Shown here: in pieces, positions 1-12,487 of the stretch | Position numbering within the stretch: position 1 is the first letter of the stretch | Layout: every line of letters begins with the position of its first letter | Assembly: GCF_012489685.1 (NCBI RefSeq) | Contig: NC_080044.1 | Span: 22,858,369 to 22,922,368, forward strand | Direction: 5' to 3' | Length of the DNA: 64,000 bases | Source of the DNA: Lotus japonicus | Taxonomy: Eukaryota > Streptophyta > Magnoliopsida > Fabales > Fabaceae | Notes under the pieces: model-generated | The model's database searches: none | Seen by the model: only the letters and a program-made list of their open reading frames with translations | Told to the model about the DNA's origin: nothing | Program-made: the position numbers and the translations under genes

Positions 1-804
1 CATTTCTTAAAACGACAACTCCTTCCCAAAGAAAATCAATTACTTAACACGAACTTTCCTCCCAAATCCGACTAATCCTCGACCAATTCAAATTCATCTT
101 ACACATCCTTCTATCAAAGTCCATTACCAGCTGTGATTCCGAATATCACCCCCTCAATATTAAGTTGATCAGGCCTAATACATCGAAGGTGGAAATCCAG
201 AAAAACCTACTGGAACAGTCAATGAGTTCCTATCATCCAATAGTCACAAATATCCTGACATCACATCCTCAATGATTCCGCTACGGAACTACACGCCCTC
301 AACATCATACGTATTCTATCCATAAGGAATCTCTGAGATTCATTCTTCAGCTTCTAGCTTCCTTTTAAACGCATCGGTAGAAGACTACTTTCTAGGCTTA
401 GCGTGTCATTCTAAACCTCGTATAACTTCTATAGCTAAAATACGAGCTACGGTCAAATAAGGTATCAATAGGCGTAATAACTATAAGGTCAAAGCTTAGA
501 CAGTATAAGTAAGATAGGTGTGTTGCATGCGCTATGAGAGTAATGGAGCGTATTATACTAGAATGAGAAAGAATGGTTAGAAGGTTACCATCGTTCTGTT
601 TAGTTAAACAAACAGTTAGTACTAATCATAAGATAGCATTTACCATGACTATACAATAAGATTAAGCAATAACTTCAATCAATTCTAAGCGAAAAATCGC
701 TTGCAGACAATCGATTTTCACTCTTTGCAGAGTCACACAACCTAGCACAGAAGACCTATTCCCCAAAGACTCCCGAAAGACTCGACCGTGCTCTGATACC
801 ACAA
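1..804 (-). mobile_element. Internal leader region of element F (gag-less long-LTR element)
   Basis: This is the part of a minus-oriented LTR element that lies next to its 5' LTR; the rest is off the left edge. Read on the minus strand it matches the leader of element D (18420-18631) and then jumps to the sequence D has after its gag gene (from 19721). The whole gag gene is therefore absent. The jump falls at a short word, AGAAC, that D has at both 18627-18631 and 19716-19720. No open frame of interest is visible. It looks like a non-coding, large-retrotransposon-derivative type copy of the D family. Confidence 0.75.
790..801 (-). promoter_or_regulatory. Primer binding site of element F
   Basis: On the minus strand this reads TGGTATCAGAGC, the usual plant retrotransposon site complementary to the 3' end of initiator tRNA-Met. 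It begins three bases from the LTR end at 805, the same spacing as in element D. Confidence 0.85.
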
Positions 805-1986
805 TGGAACACCCCGAGAATCGGTGGCGTCACTTTAGTAACCAAAAGAAACTTAATGCGGAAAAACGTGAATATTTTTTTTCGATAATGATAAAGACAA
901 GCCTGAAATAAATAAAACTCTAATGCGAAGGATAATCAGAAACTAATATACAATAACAAATACAGCCCCCCGCCGTAAGTACCCAACCTCGTCACGAGTA
1001 ACCTCCAGTGACGGAAAGAAGAAACATGTAACGCCCGTAGGCAAAAGGTACAGACCAAAGTAGAGGTGAAGTGTCCGCAACACAAACCTCAAAAACGAGA
1101 ATAAGTTAGCCCAATCGGCCTGAAACAAGACCTCCTAAGTCCAACCAACTCTCTGTGATTCCCGTAAAGAAACCACACAAAAAGCTATAGGTGGGAAACT
1201 ACCCTGTCCCCAAAGAAACAAATGATGTTCAGAGCTAAGACTCTACTCCTACACTAATCCCATCTCTAGGAGCTCACACCAGCACTAAGACCTACATGCT
1301 AGCACGATCGTCGTCCGAATTCGAAATCCAGAACGACCTAGTCTATGTACATCCTCCGTCCTCCTCTCGCTACCGCGATGCGCTCCTGTTCCAGCTTCTC
1401 CCCTAGTTCCTCCCGAAGGGTGAACCATCATGAACTAGCCCGCCAAAGACATCTGACAAAGGGCGTAGTCCGCCAAAGCACACACAGAAGACGCGAGGGT
1501 CAACTCCAAAGAATTATGTAAATAATAGCACCAATAGATATAGATAAGAGAATAGCCACTTAGGTTTATAGCTAGGGATAACATCCTAGGGTTGTATATT
1601 TCACAATGAATATAAACGCAGTAATAACAGATAGCATGCATCAAATAGGATTAACAATTATCAATCACACTCAACAACTAAGTCAGTATGCATGTTGCAT
1701 GAAATGCAAATGACGGTTAACCCAGTTAACCAAATGCATTCCGGAAACGGATGGACATCAAACGGATCAATCCTAGCACCAGCAATGGTGGGACCATTTC
1801 TGCCCGCGTGCCTCTTACACCAAACAAAGGTAGCCAGATCAGCAGTAAACCCTAAGGTCTGCCATTTCGGTCTGCTACAAGAGACGTCTACAAACGCTCT
1901 TACACGGCATTCCGGGTCTTATGACCATTTTGGAAACCGACGAAGGTCCGGTAATCACGACGTGTATTAACCTCCTATGTGTGCGT

Positions 1987-4900
1987 TGTGAGACCCAAGT
2001 TTTTAAGCTTAGAATAAATCGAATAAAATTCCTATTCACGATTAGTTTGATGTAACGTGAAGGAACACCTGAACAAGTTTATCGAATGGAGTTAATTTAT
2101 GAAGGAGAAAGTTCAGGAAAAGGCTAAGAATAGTAATAAAGTCGATATAAGTTATAGCGTGAGTCTTATTCGCTTACGCCTAGGGCAAGAGCGTTAGTAA
2201 ACGATTAATTTACCCTTAAAGCACTATAGGAACTAATTCCAAAAATATTCAGAGGAATGTCAGAATTTCTCTTATTCATTTTCATGACAAGCGTTTCGAC
2301 ACGAAACCCTGGAAAGTACGAACGTCAAATTCCGATACTCGGAGGTTTGCCGAAACCGAATCCCTGATAGTTTAGAAACCCTAAAATCAATGGACGATAA
2401 AGACTTTTTCTATTCGGAACTTCAACTGAAGATTCCACTCGCGTTGGCCCACTCTAATCGACGTTCCGAATCTTTCTTAGAAGGAAGTTTCTGCATCCGA
2501 GGTCAAAACCATAAAGTGCATAAAGTGCATTTTTAAGCCGGTACACATTAAAAACAAGCCTCGAAAACCAAAAATCATACTGATATTTCTTTGAAGAATT
2601 AGAAGATTCAGCGGGAAGAATATCGTGTCTAAAATACGTTGGAATCAGTAAGAAAAATCGGAATCGCGAAATTTTCATTTTTTCGCATTTTCCATTTCCT
2701 ATATATAGTATGAAAAATGAAAAAAAAATCAAAAAAAAATCACAACACACACACACACGGCCGAGGCTTCAAGAGGAGGAAAAGGAGGAAAAGTGATTTT
2801 GCAAATTCTTGACCGATCGTCGTTCCGTTCGTTGCTACGCGTAGACCTCGAGGTACTGATGCTATTCCTTACTTCTGATCGTCAATTCTATCGCTTTTCT
2901 CTATGTCTTTCTGTGCTCAAAGTTTTGAGCTTTTTGAAAAACTGTCCAAATAAGCTGATTTTGGTGTCTAAACTTATTGCCTACGAGCTCTAGAGCATGA
3001 ATATCCAGTTGTTTTCGACTGAATCCTGCCGAATCGTCGCAGAGGTCCAGTTTTCTGAAAATACCCATTTTCTGACCGAAGTTCCGCTTTTTGGATCATA
3101 AACTCTCGACTGAGCTTAGCTTCAGTAGGATTAGTTGTTATAACTGTCGTTAGGATCGAGCTCATCAAATTTGTTTTTCGAAATTATGATTTTGAGTTTT
3201 CGAGCTAAAAATATTGACCAAAATACCTCTGCGACAGTTTTCGACCCGATAATTTTTCTGAGAGTTTCCCTGGCCTAGATATCGCCTAAGGCTTCGGCCG
3301 TTTACTGGTTTCTGTCTTATGATTTCCGCACCATGTTATTATTGCATCGCTCTTTAGAGCTGAATATTGTGGAATAGATATCGAATTGTGCGTGTTGACG
3401 CGATTGCGGAGCATAGGACATTTGAGTTGATTTTGTTGATCTTTCGGGTTGAGAGGAAACCCTAGGCAGGTCCTGACCTGAGGTCGGAGATCAAGCCCTT
3501 TTGAAATACTTAGACTTTTCCCGGGGATTATATTTGGGAGATTTGGGAAACTTTGAATAGTTGGAATTTGGAACTTGAGAACTTATGGAACTTGGATTTC
3601 GATAATAAACCTCATAACTTGATTAACTCAACTTGAAATGCTTTGATTAATTAACAAGACCTTTAGGAAAATTTAAGAGTTAGAAATGATTGTGAAAAAC
3701 GGGAAATAGTCGTAAAGCCTTGAACTTGAGATGATTTGATGGTCGTCACGGGGATGAACCAAAGTGACCATGGAAATGTCACTGAGTGCAATATGTACTC
3801 CGGCTTTTCACAGCCTAGTCGCAAAGACGACTTTGACCTTCGGGTATCTTTAAATTGAAATTTGTAGTTAAACACTTATGTGTGAGGACGATTCGATGTT
3901 TAGCTAAACATATTGCATCATGCATATACTCGGGGTTGGGACGGTCGATATACTGGCCTTCATGAAGAACACCAAGAGTGTATCTTTGGCATAGCGGGCG
4001 CGAATCCTTATGTTCAACCCGACAGGTTGGACCGATTCGGCAATAATCGTTTGACACGCGTGAATCCTTATATTCAATCCGATGGATTGGATCGATTCGG
4101 CGGTAGTCACTCAGGCACGCGTGAGTCCGTATGTTCAATCCGATGGATTGGATCGATTCAGCGATTGCCATTTTAACTCGCGTGAATCCGTATGTTCAAT
4201 CCGAGGGATTGGATCGATTCAGCGATAACCTTTCGACTCGCGCGGATCCGTATGTTCAATCCGATGGATTGGATCGATTCGGCGATAGTCTTTGGACACG
4301 CGCAATGTCCGTATGTTCGACTCTTTTGAGTGAACCGACTTGGCGTTGTCATTTGTTGCGTGTGCGAGTCCGTATGTTCATTCCGATGGGTTGGATCGAC
4401 TCGACATGCCTAATTGTGGAAGTTGCGTGTGCGAGTCCGTATGTTCAACCCAAGGGGTTGGATCGACTTGACATGCCTAATTGTTGGGATAATCTTCTGA
4501 ATTGACATTGCATGCATACATGCACCCGTATTGATTATTTGAGCATTTGTTTATTGAACTGTTGAGATAGCAGATATCGAATTGTTATTTAGAGCTTTGA
4601 TAACATGTTATGTATATACCTTAGGGTAGGCAATACATAAATTACATGTATATATACAACATATATATATACCCCCTTATTCCTCACATGTTGTTTGTAT
4701 TATCTATTTTATTCCGTGAGTTGACCCTAGCGCCTTGGCTTTGTTTGTATGTTTGTGTTTGGGCGGTCGGCCTGCTGCCAGGCGTCCGTCAGCCGATTCG
4801 TGATGATTCGTCACTCGAGGAGGACCAGGAGCGTAACGACTATTATTGAAGCTTCCGACGAGGACCCGGACAGAATGCATGACCAGATGAGGGTCGATGA

Positions 4901-5400
4901 TGGAAGTATAGGGTATGGGTGTTTAGAGCCTACTAAGGTTGGGTGTTAGTGTCATAGCTCTGATTCGTCATTTGTACTTTTGGGACAGGGTAGTTTCCGA
5001 CAGATTGCTTTTCGGTGTGGTTCTCCGTTGATGGGAATCGCATGGAGTAGTCGGACGTAGGAAGTCTTTTTGGAGTCCGTTTTGGGCTGACTTACTTTCT
5101 TGGAAGACTGTATTTATAAAACTCATGACTCTATCTATGGGTCGCACTTGTATTGCCGTTGGGCAATACCTTTTGTTACTTGATGTTACTTTCCGTCACT
5201 TGAGGACACTCGTGACCATGTTTTTAGTTGCAGCGAGGGCTGTGCTTGTGTTGTATATTAATCGATGTTAATCGCGATTGGGTTGAGTCTTTATTTCGAC
5301 AAGTCTTTTTATTTAAAGAAAACGAAAAAAAATACCTGCTTTTCCACTTTATTTTATTCTTGAGTTACTAAAGTGACGCCACCGAAATCGGGGTGTTACA
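1987..5400 (+). mobile_element. Solo LTR G, nested in the LTR of F
   Basis: This plus-oriented solo LTR of about 3.4 kb begins TGTGAGACCCAAG and ends GGGGTGTTACA. It is flanked by TGCGT (1982-1986) and TGCAT (5401-5405), a five-base duplication with one mismatch. The uninterrupted sequence around this point can be seen in the LTRs of D, which confirms the insertion site. It is the most divergent of the four long LTRs and contains its own 60-bp tandem array. Short open frames inside it are not supported as genes. Confidence 0.85.
4009..4475 (+). repeat. 60-bp tandem array in solo LTR G (about 8 units)
   Basis: Units of about 60 bp start near 4009, 4069, 4130, 4192, 4252, 4311, 4372 and 4440. 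Each contains a TATGTTCAATCCGATGG-like core followed by TTGGATCGATTC. The last three units are more diverged. Because 60 is a multiple of three, some frames stay open through the array and give an apparent 20-residue protein repeat; I regard this as a by-product of the period. Confidence 0.85.
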
Positions 5401-5574
5401 TGCATGAATGCAATGTGATTAGCCAAACAACGTCTCCGACCTCACTCGACACGTCGCCACGTGTTCTAGTTAAATTAATGTCTCTAAAAGCTTACCCTAA
5501 GGTAAAAGTCGATTCTGCGACAAAATACAATAATCATAAACTGAGTGCAACCACTCACGATAACTCTTCGAGTC

Positions 5575-5905
5575 ATCAATGCTCTCACGAAGTCTCACGC
5601 TTCAGTGGAGTCTCACACATTCACAAAGTCTCACGCTTCAGTGAAGTTTTATGCTTTCACGGGGTCTCACGCCCCAGTGAATTTACACACTTGCACGAAG
5701 TCTCACACTTCAGTGAAGTTCCATGCTATTCACGAGGTCTCACGCCTCAGTGAAGATTCATGCTTTCCACGAGGTCTCACGCCTCAGTGGAGTATCCCGC
5801 ATTCACAAGGTCTCACGCCTCAGTGAAGCTTCATGCTGTTCACGAGGTCTCACGCCTCAGTGAAGATCCATGCTTTCCACAAGGTCTCACGCCTCAGTGA
5901 AGCTT
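5575..5905 (-). repeat. 36-bp tandem array in the LTR of F (about 9 units)
   Basis: Repeats with the core TCTCACGCCTCAGTGAAG recur about every 36 bp. This is the same repeat family as the arrays in the two LTRs of D (16851-17100 and 23268-23517), in the opposite orientation and with about two more units. Confidence 0.85.
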
Positions 5906-8212
5906 CTCGGCTCATCCCTTGGATGGCTAAACAAACTGCTCAACGAGCGAAGGAGTATCAACATACTCAGAACTTACCAATCTCCTCAACACTTGGATCC
6001 GACGACACTTCTCGTTTTCCAAAAAATAAGATTTGCATCCTAAGCTTCCTTTCGAGTTTAATATCCTTATTTGAAGATTTAGAGGTTGTTTAATGTCTTA
6101 TGAGTTTTCTTTACAAAATAAGATCCTTTTAGTCTTATCGCAAATCTTATAAGTTCTCGGGATCTCCTAATCCCTAAATGACACCAGATAATGTCTCGAT
6201 CCATGAAACACCACAACAAGGTCCGAATCTCATTCGTCCTATCAAACTTTCTCAAAACTCTCAAAATAAAATCGGCATGACCTGCCCGCTATTCTCACTT
6301 TTCAGAAACTCAGATTTCGTTGCAAAAGCATAATTACATCATCACAGTCAATCAACATGTCATATATCAACATATTAAGCAATAACCACATAGCACTTAG
6401 CATATAAGGCATGCACCACACATCCTAGATTACCCACATAGCACTTAGCATGAAATTCAATCTCAAAAACATTCAGTAGATGAATCATCTACATTGTCAG
6501 CCGAAGCCTCAGAAAACATTTTTCATACATTTAGCAATTAAGTGTATAACACATAAATCAAGTCGAATTCGTCGACACCTAAAACATTATCTAGTAATTC
6601 AGAGAGTAGCCCTCACCTGAAGATTCTCCAGGATGATCTTCTAGCTCTTCCTCACAAGCAAAGCCTTATTCCTCAGGGAATTCCTCGAAATCACCTTTAG
6701 AGCAAAACCACAGAAATCTATCAAAATCTATCGGAAACTAAGCTATCCATACTCACTAAGGTTACACGAAGTAGTACATACTCCGAGGTACGATAATCTA
6801 GCGCGAAAGGACAAGTTTTCGAAAAAGGAATTTTCCTCTTCCCCCTTAGAGTGCTCGGCCACTATTGGTAATTGTGGGGCTCGATTTTTCTTCGATCAAA
6901 CTTGGTTCCTATGCTATCATTAACCGTAACTAAGGGTATTCTAAACTCGGAAAAATTATCGGATCAAAAACTGTCGCAGGGGTATTTTGGTCATGATTTT
7001 TAGCTCAGAATTTCAAAACTGAAATCCCAAAAAGCAAATTTGACAGGGACGTCACTAACGACGTTTATGACAACTAATCCTACTAGCACTAAGCTAAAGC
7101 GATAGTTTTCAGCCTAAAGGTTGAAGCTTTACTCCAAAAATGGGTATTTGAGGCTAAAATTGATTCCGGCGGAATTTCGGTGGCATAATGGAAAATCTAA
7201 TCCGACAGAAGTGATCTTGGGCACATAAGGAAGAGGTTTAGAATCAGAAATGAAATATTCAGGATAGTTTTGCAAAAACCTCAAAACTATCAGCTCAGAA
7301 AAGTCTACAGAAAAGCTATGGAAAAAGCGATCAGAGGTAAGGATTAGCGACTATACCTCGAAACCTTGAAGCAGCAACTGATTGATCGACGATCAAGCAA
7401 GGATTGAACAAAATCTTCTTCTCCTCCTCTCCTCTCAAACTCGCGGCCTTTGGGTGGGTTTTGGGTGAGTTTTTGTGATATTTTCTCTTTTCTTGGCTAT
7501 ATATAGAGGTTGGCAAAACGCGGTAAAATGAAAGTTTCGCGAATCTGATTTTTCTGGCTTCATTCTCCATGAATTCTAAGATATGTTTTGGCAAAAGAAT
7601 TCCAAAACTATAAAGAGGTCTCCTTGTATTTTTGGCGACTAATGCATAATCGGTATAAAACTATTTTACCCGATAAGTTGCTTTTTGCATCGGATGTCGG
7701 AATAGAAAACTTCCTTCTGAAGAAAGATTGAAATCATCAAGAGAAATGGGTGTACGCGTGTAGAATCTTCATTTGATGTTCCGAATAGAAAAAGTCTTCA
7801 TTGTCGGTTGATTCCAGGGTTTTGAAATACCAGGGATTCGGTTTCGGCAAACTTCCGATGATTGGAATCGGACGTTCGTAGATCCTAGAGTTTCGCCTCG
7901 AAACGATTGTGATATATGGAAAAAGAGAAGTTCTAACATTCCTCTGAAGATTTTTGGAATTAACTTCCATCGTGCCTATAAGTGAAAACTAGCTATCTAC
8001 TAGGGTTTCTGACCTAGGTTAAAGCGTGTAACGATCGTGCTATAACTTTTATCGACTTCGATACAATCCTTTGACTTTTCCTGAACTTTCTTCTTCATAC
8101 ATTTATTTCATTTGGTAAACTCTAGTTCAGGTTTCCCTTCACGATACATCAACCCTAATCGTGAATAGGATTTTTATTCACTTAGCATAAGCTTAAAAAC
8201 TTGGGTCTTACA

Positions 8213-9261
8213 GTGAACCGTACGACGTTTATTGTGATGCTTCACATAATGGGTTGGGTTGTGTAATGATGCAAGAAAAGAAGGTGATTGCTTATGCTTC
8301 GCGACAGCTGAAGATTCACGAGAAGAACTATCTGACGCACGATTTGGATTTGGCTGCTATAGTGTATGCTCTCAAGATTTGGAGGCATTATCTGTATGGC
8401 AGTACGTTCACGGTCTACAGTGAACACAAGAGTCAAAAGTACTTGTTCGATCAGAAGGATCTGAATATGAGACAACGAAGGTGGATGGAATTCCTACAGG
8501 ACTACGAGTTTGCTCTACAGTATCATCCGAGGAAGACTAATGTTGTAGCTGACGCTCTTAGTCGAAAGGCTATACATGCATCCTCGTTGATGGTCAAGGA
8601 GTTATAACTGTTGGAGGCGTTCCGAGATCTGAGCTTGGATGTGAAGATCGCGCCAAGAAAGTTGAGTTTCGGAATGGTAACGGTGTCGAGTGGACTCTTG
8701 GACGAGATAAAGTCGAAGCAAGAGACCGATGAAGGACTGGTTGAGTGGCGTAAACTTGTTGCTCAAGGAAAGGCGCCGGAGTTTGCTATCGGTAACGGTA
8801 ACATTTTGCGTTGTAAAGGACGAGTTTGTATACCCAATGACGCAACAGTGAGGAAGCTGATCATGGATGAAGGGCACAAGAGCAGGTTGAGCATTCATCC
8901 GGAAATGAACAAGATGTATCAGGACTTGAAGCTTCATTTTTGGTGGCCTGGAATGAAGAAGCAAGTAGCTGAGTACGTGTCGACATGTCTGACGTGTCAG
9001 AAGGCGAAGGTGGAACATCAGAAGCCAGCAAGGAAATTACAGTCGTTGGATGTTCCGGAGTGGAAATGGGACAGCGTTTCGATGGATTTTGTGCCGGCTT
9101 TACCACTAACGCGAAGAAGGTTCAATGCAATTTGGGTAGTGGTTGATCGATTGACGAAGACTGCTCACTTCGAGCCGATCAATCTAAACTACAAGGTGGA
9201 GAAGCTAGCAGAGATCTACATCGCTGAGATTGTTCGTCTGCATGGTGTGCCGTCTAGCAGT
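8213..9261 (+). pseudogene. Ty3/gypsy pol fragment: RNase H and integrase (element H)
   Basis: The first 130 or so codons (8213-8604) match a Ty3/gypsy RNase H, with the segments [26 protein letters not shown] and [13 protein letters not shown] stop at 8605-8607 interrupts the frame. The frame then continues (8611-9256) into the integrase, with the zinc-binding H2C2 region (HPEMNKMYQDLK, TCLTCQKAK) and the start of the catalytic core (WKWDSVSMDFVPALP, VVVDRLTKTAHF). Only the first catalytic Asp is present; the sequence breaks off after HGVPSS, where the A element begins. The 5' part was separated by the insertion of F. The sequence resembles the Tekay/Del branch. It is a dead fragment. Confidence 0.85.
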
Positions 9262-9905
9262 CTGATATTACAAGATTGCCACTCCAACGGACAAAACCCT
9301 AGCAACGGCTACATCACAAGTCTTGGAGTATATAAAGGCTGAAGAAAGAAGAAAGAGGCTAAGAAACTTTGCTGAAATCATTCAACTCATACGAATCAAT
9401 CTCTTAGCATTATTTCTTCACTATTCTTAAATATTTGAGTTTACTATTAGCTTTTTAGAAGCACATCTTGTAAACCCGAAACCTTTTACTTTACATTGTA
9501 AAGTTCCTTAAGAGACCAAGGTTGGTCGGATCTTGAGAGGACTGAATCAAGGTTGATTCAGTGTTTAGCTAGTCTTAAGAGGATCGGTAGATCAGCTTCT
9601 TAAGAGGATACTAGTGAGAAAATCAGTGTATCGTTAGTCACTTAGCAGGTAGCAAAGTGCAGTTGTAACTCTCATTGATTTTAGTGAATTACCTTCATCA
9701 GAAGAAGGAAGAAATCACCTTCACGGGTGGACTGAATTAGCTTGAGCTTTTATCTCAAGTGAACCAGGATAAAATACTTGCGTGCTTCACTTCTTATCCT
9801 TCAGCACCTAGTTCTTATCTTTGAGTTTGAAAAAGTTCTAAAAGTATACCCTTTATTGAAAAACTCTATTCAAACCCCCCCTTTCTAGTGTTTTTCGCAC
9901 CTTCA
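9262..9905 (+). mobile_element. 5' LTR (possibly truncated) of Sirevirus-type element A
   Basis: The segment ends TTTTTCGCACCTTCA directly before a primer binding site, as do the LTRs of B and C. It contains a TATATAAAGG box at 9329-9338 and shares the GGTTGATTCAG, AAGAAGGAAGAAATCACC and GTGAACCAGGATAAAATACTTG segments with C. It is about half the length of the 1.2-kb LTRs of B and C, and the left limit is set by the end of homology to pol fragment H. A TG at 9262 could be the true start, but 5' truncation is equally possible. No partner LTR survives. Confidence 0.7.
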
Positions 9906-9907
9906 AT

Positions 9908-9919
9908 TGGCATCAGAGC
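9908..9919 (+). promoter_or_regulatory. Primer binding site of element A
   Basis: The site reads TGGCATCAGAGC, which differs by one base (C for T) from the initiator tRNA-Met site used by B, C, D and F. It starts two bases after the LTR end. Confidence 0.75.
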
Positions 9920-9983
9920 TCCGGTTCTGATTTAAACACCTAACAGTGTTCAGTGATCCAGAACCTTGTGTCAAAAACAAACA

Positions 9984-11858
9984 ATGGCCCAAGCCAGTAC
10001 TTTCGCTGACAACAATAACAACAACAATCAACTCAGAGTACCAATCTTTGATGGTGAAAAGTTTGAGTAGTGGAAAGATAGAATAGAGTGTTATTTCCTT
10101 GGCACTGACCCAGATCTCTGGGATATGGTCATTGAAGGCTATACTGATCCAGTAGATGCTTCAGGAGTGAAGATCCCTCGTTCTGAAATGACTGACGCTC
10201 AGAAGAAGCGTTTCAAGAATCATCACAAGGCGAAGTCTATGCTATTCAGCTCAATATCATATATTGAGTATGAAAAGATCTCTGACAAAGAAACAGCAAA
10301 ATCCATCTTTGACTCCTTGGTCATGACGCATGAAGGAAATGAAGAGGTCAAGGAAACCAAGGCTCTTGCTCTCATACAACAATATGAGCAGTTTAAGATG
10401 GAATCTGGTGAAACCATTGAGGAGATGTACTCAAGGTTTCAAACTCTGATTGCTGGAATCAGAGTGCTAAACAAGGGTTACTCTACTGGTGATCATGTCA
10501 AGAAGATCATCAGAAGTTTGCCTAAGGAGTGGAGAGCTTTTGTCACTGCACTGAAACTCTCCAGGAATCTGAACTCGTTGAAGTTAGAAGAACTCGTGAG
10601 TCATCTCAGAAGCCATGAGATTGAACTCAAAGAGGGCAAGCCTCAAAAGAAAGACAAATCTATTGCTCTTAAGTCAAAGTCTGACAAAGCGAAAGCTTAT
10701 CAGGCACAAGAGGAAGATTCCTCTGAAGAGCTATCAGATGCATCTGGTGATGAAGAGCTATCTCTTTTCACAAAGAGATTAAGCAAACTCTGGAGGAACA
10801 GACATAACAAAGGCAAAGGACCAAAGAAAAGTTCAGGAAGATATGAATCTTCATCTGGTCAGAAGAAATCATCTGGAAAGGAAGTCACTTGCTTCGAGTG
10901 CAAGGAATCTGGGCACTACAAGAGTGACTGTCCCAAGCTAAAGAAGGACAAGAAACCAAGAAAAGTCTTCAAGAAGAAAGCTCTTGTGACCTTCGATGCA
11001 ACTGATTCTGATGAAGCTGAGTCAGAAGAAGATGAAGTTGGGGAGGCTCTGATGGCTACCACCAGCAGAGGTGCTGAAGCTTCAGATGATGACTCAGACT
11101 CTGAGAATGACGATGAGGTATTCTCTAATTTTTCTCCATCTGAGCTAAGAACTGCTTTATCTGAAATAATGGAGAAACATGATGTTCTAGTAAGTAAACA
11201 TAAAGAGCTTAAGAGAAAGTATGCTGTTAGAACCAGTTCATCAGAAGTTCATGAGAAGTCAGTCTCTGAACTCACATAAGAGAATTATTCTCTTAAAAAT
11301 GACAACTCTGTTCTTCGTGCTAAAAATGCCATGCTAGAAGATCAACTTGCATCATCTGATGTTAAGCATGAGACATTATATGAAAAAGCGTTTCAAAGGT
11401 TCCTAGCCAAGGGCATAGACAGAAGTCTTATGGCTTCAATGATCTATGGCATAAGCAGAAATGGGAACAGTGGCCTTGGCTACTCTCAATCCATGAGAGA
11501 TGAGTCATCTGAGTCCAAACGCGAACCATTGCATAAGCATTTCGTTCCCGCTGGCACTGTCATTCCAGAAAAGGTTACACCAAAGGTGGTGAAACCAAAG
11601 GGAAAGTTTAAACTTGTCATGTCTAAGTATTATAATCAAGTTCCTATGTATTATCCTCCTGTTGCACCCAAAGTTCCAAGAACCTCTAGGAAAACTAACA
11701 AGAAAGGACCCAAGATATGGGTACCTAAGACAAAAATTATTCCTGTTGCAGACATCTTATGAAGCTCAGTTAAGACACCTGTCATGGTACCTGGACAGTG
11801 GATGCTCGTGACACATGACGGGCATAAAGTCTATATTCCAAAATCTTGTACCGCTTAA
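9984..11858 (+). pseudogene. Sirevirus-type gag of element A, with three in-frame stops
   Basis: Gag forms the cytoplasmic particle of Ty1/copia elements. The frame opens at an ATG at 9984 and is interrupted at 10068-10070 (TAG), 11277-11279 (TAA) and 11760-11762 (TGA). A UBN2-type gag core follows the start (FDGEKFE, WKDRIECYFLGTDPDLWDM), and one CCHC zinc knuckle (CFECKESGHYKSDC) lies near 10890. A long acidic, lysine-rich stretch follows. The 3' end overlaps pol, which is in the +1 frame, as in B. It is a degenerate relative of the gag genes of B and C. Confidence 0.85.
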
Positions 11859-12487
11859 GTCAGGAGGAGACGTTGGCTTTGGAGGAAACCAGAAGGGAAA
11901 AATCATTGGAAAAGGTTCCATAGGAGATGGAAAAATTCCAGTGATCAATGATGTACTTCTGGTGGAAGGATTATTTCATAACTTTCTCTCCATAAGCCAA
12001 ATTGCTGACAAAGGTTACGATGTAATCTTCAATCAAACCGGCTGCAAAGCTGTCAGTCAAACAGATGGAACTGTCCTGTTTTCTGGGAAGATAAGAAATG
12101 ATATTTACAAAATCAAATCTTCTGAACTGCTGTCTCAGAAGGTCAAGTGTCTCATGTCAGTTAATGATGAGCTATGGATCTGGCACAGACGCCTAGGGCA
12201 TGCCAGCCTCAGGAAGATCTCTCAACTAAGCAAGCTAAATCTCGTCAGAGGATTGCCTCGTCTGAAGTACTCATCAGAGGCTCTATGTGAAGCTTGTCAG
12301 AAGGGAAAATCCACCAAGAAACCCTTTAAAGCAAAGAATGTGGTATCTACAACAAGACCCCTTGAGCTACTTCACATTGATCTCTTTGGACCAGTGAAAA
12401 CTGAATCCATTGGAGGAAAGAAGTATGGGTAAGTCATTGTAGATGACTATAGCAGGTGGACATGGGTCAAGTTCCTAAGGCATAAAG
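11780..12487 (+). pseudogene. Element A pol, first part: protease and start of integrase
   Basis: In the +1 frame relative to gag, this segment carries the aspartic protease motif WYLDSGC followed by a TGA stop (11809-11811), then the pre-integrase zinc-binding region (WHRRLGHASLRKISQLSKL and CEACQKGK) and the start of the integrase core (LELLHIDLFGPVKTESIGG). A second stop, TAA, lies at 12430-12432. The frame runs to the TAAAG target duplication at 12483-12487, where element B is inserted, and resumes 31 kb away at 43503. Reading frame is preserved across the insertion. Confidence 0.85.
12483..12487. repeat. Target site duplication TAAAG of element B (left copy)
   Basis: TAAAG here matches TAAAG at 43498-43502, directly after the other end of B. 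The A integrase frame reads through one copy of the word. Confidence 0.95.

Larger units (their letters stand above)
805..8212 (-). mobile_element. 5' LTR of element F, split by solo LTR G
   Basis: This is a minus-oriented LTR of about 3.99 kb once the G insertion is removed (805-1986 plus 5406-8212). On the minus strand it begins TGTAAGACCCAAG at 8212 and ends GGTGTTCCA at 805, next to the primer binding site. It is clearly related to the LTRs of D and E: it shares the promoter region with a TATATATA motif near 7498, the tandem array at 5575-5905, and the terminal motif with GACGCCACCGA. The final TGTTACA of the relatives is TGTTCCA here. The five bases after the right end (GTGAA, 8213-8217) should be half of the target duplication; the other half lies outside the window. 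Confidence 0.85.

Noticed and set aside
5373..6093. Overlapping open frames with HASVKFHA-type protein repeats in the LTR of F, and the counterparts in D at 16657-17276 and 23074-23693
   Set aside because: They are translations of the 36-bp LTR array, which keeps frames open because its period is a multiple of three. No start context or domain supports them.
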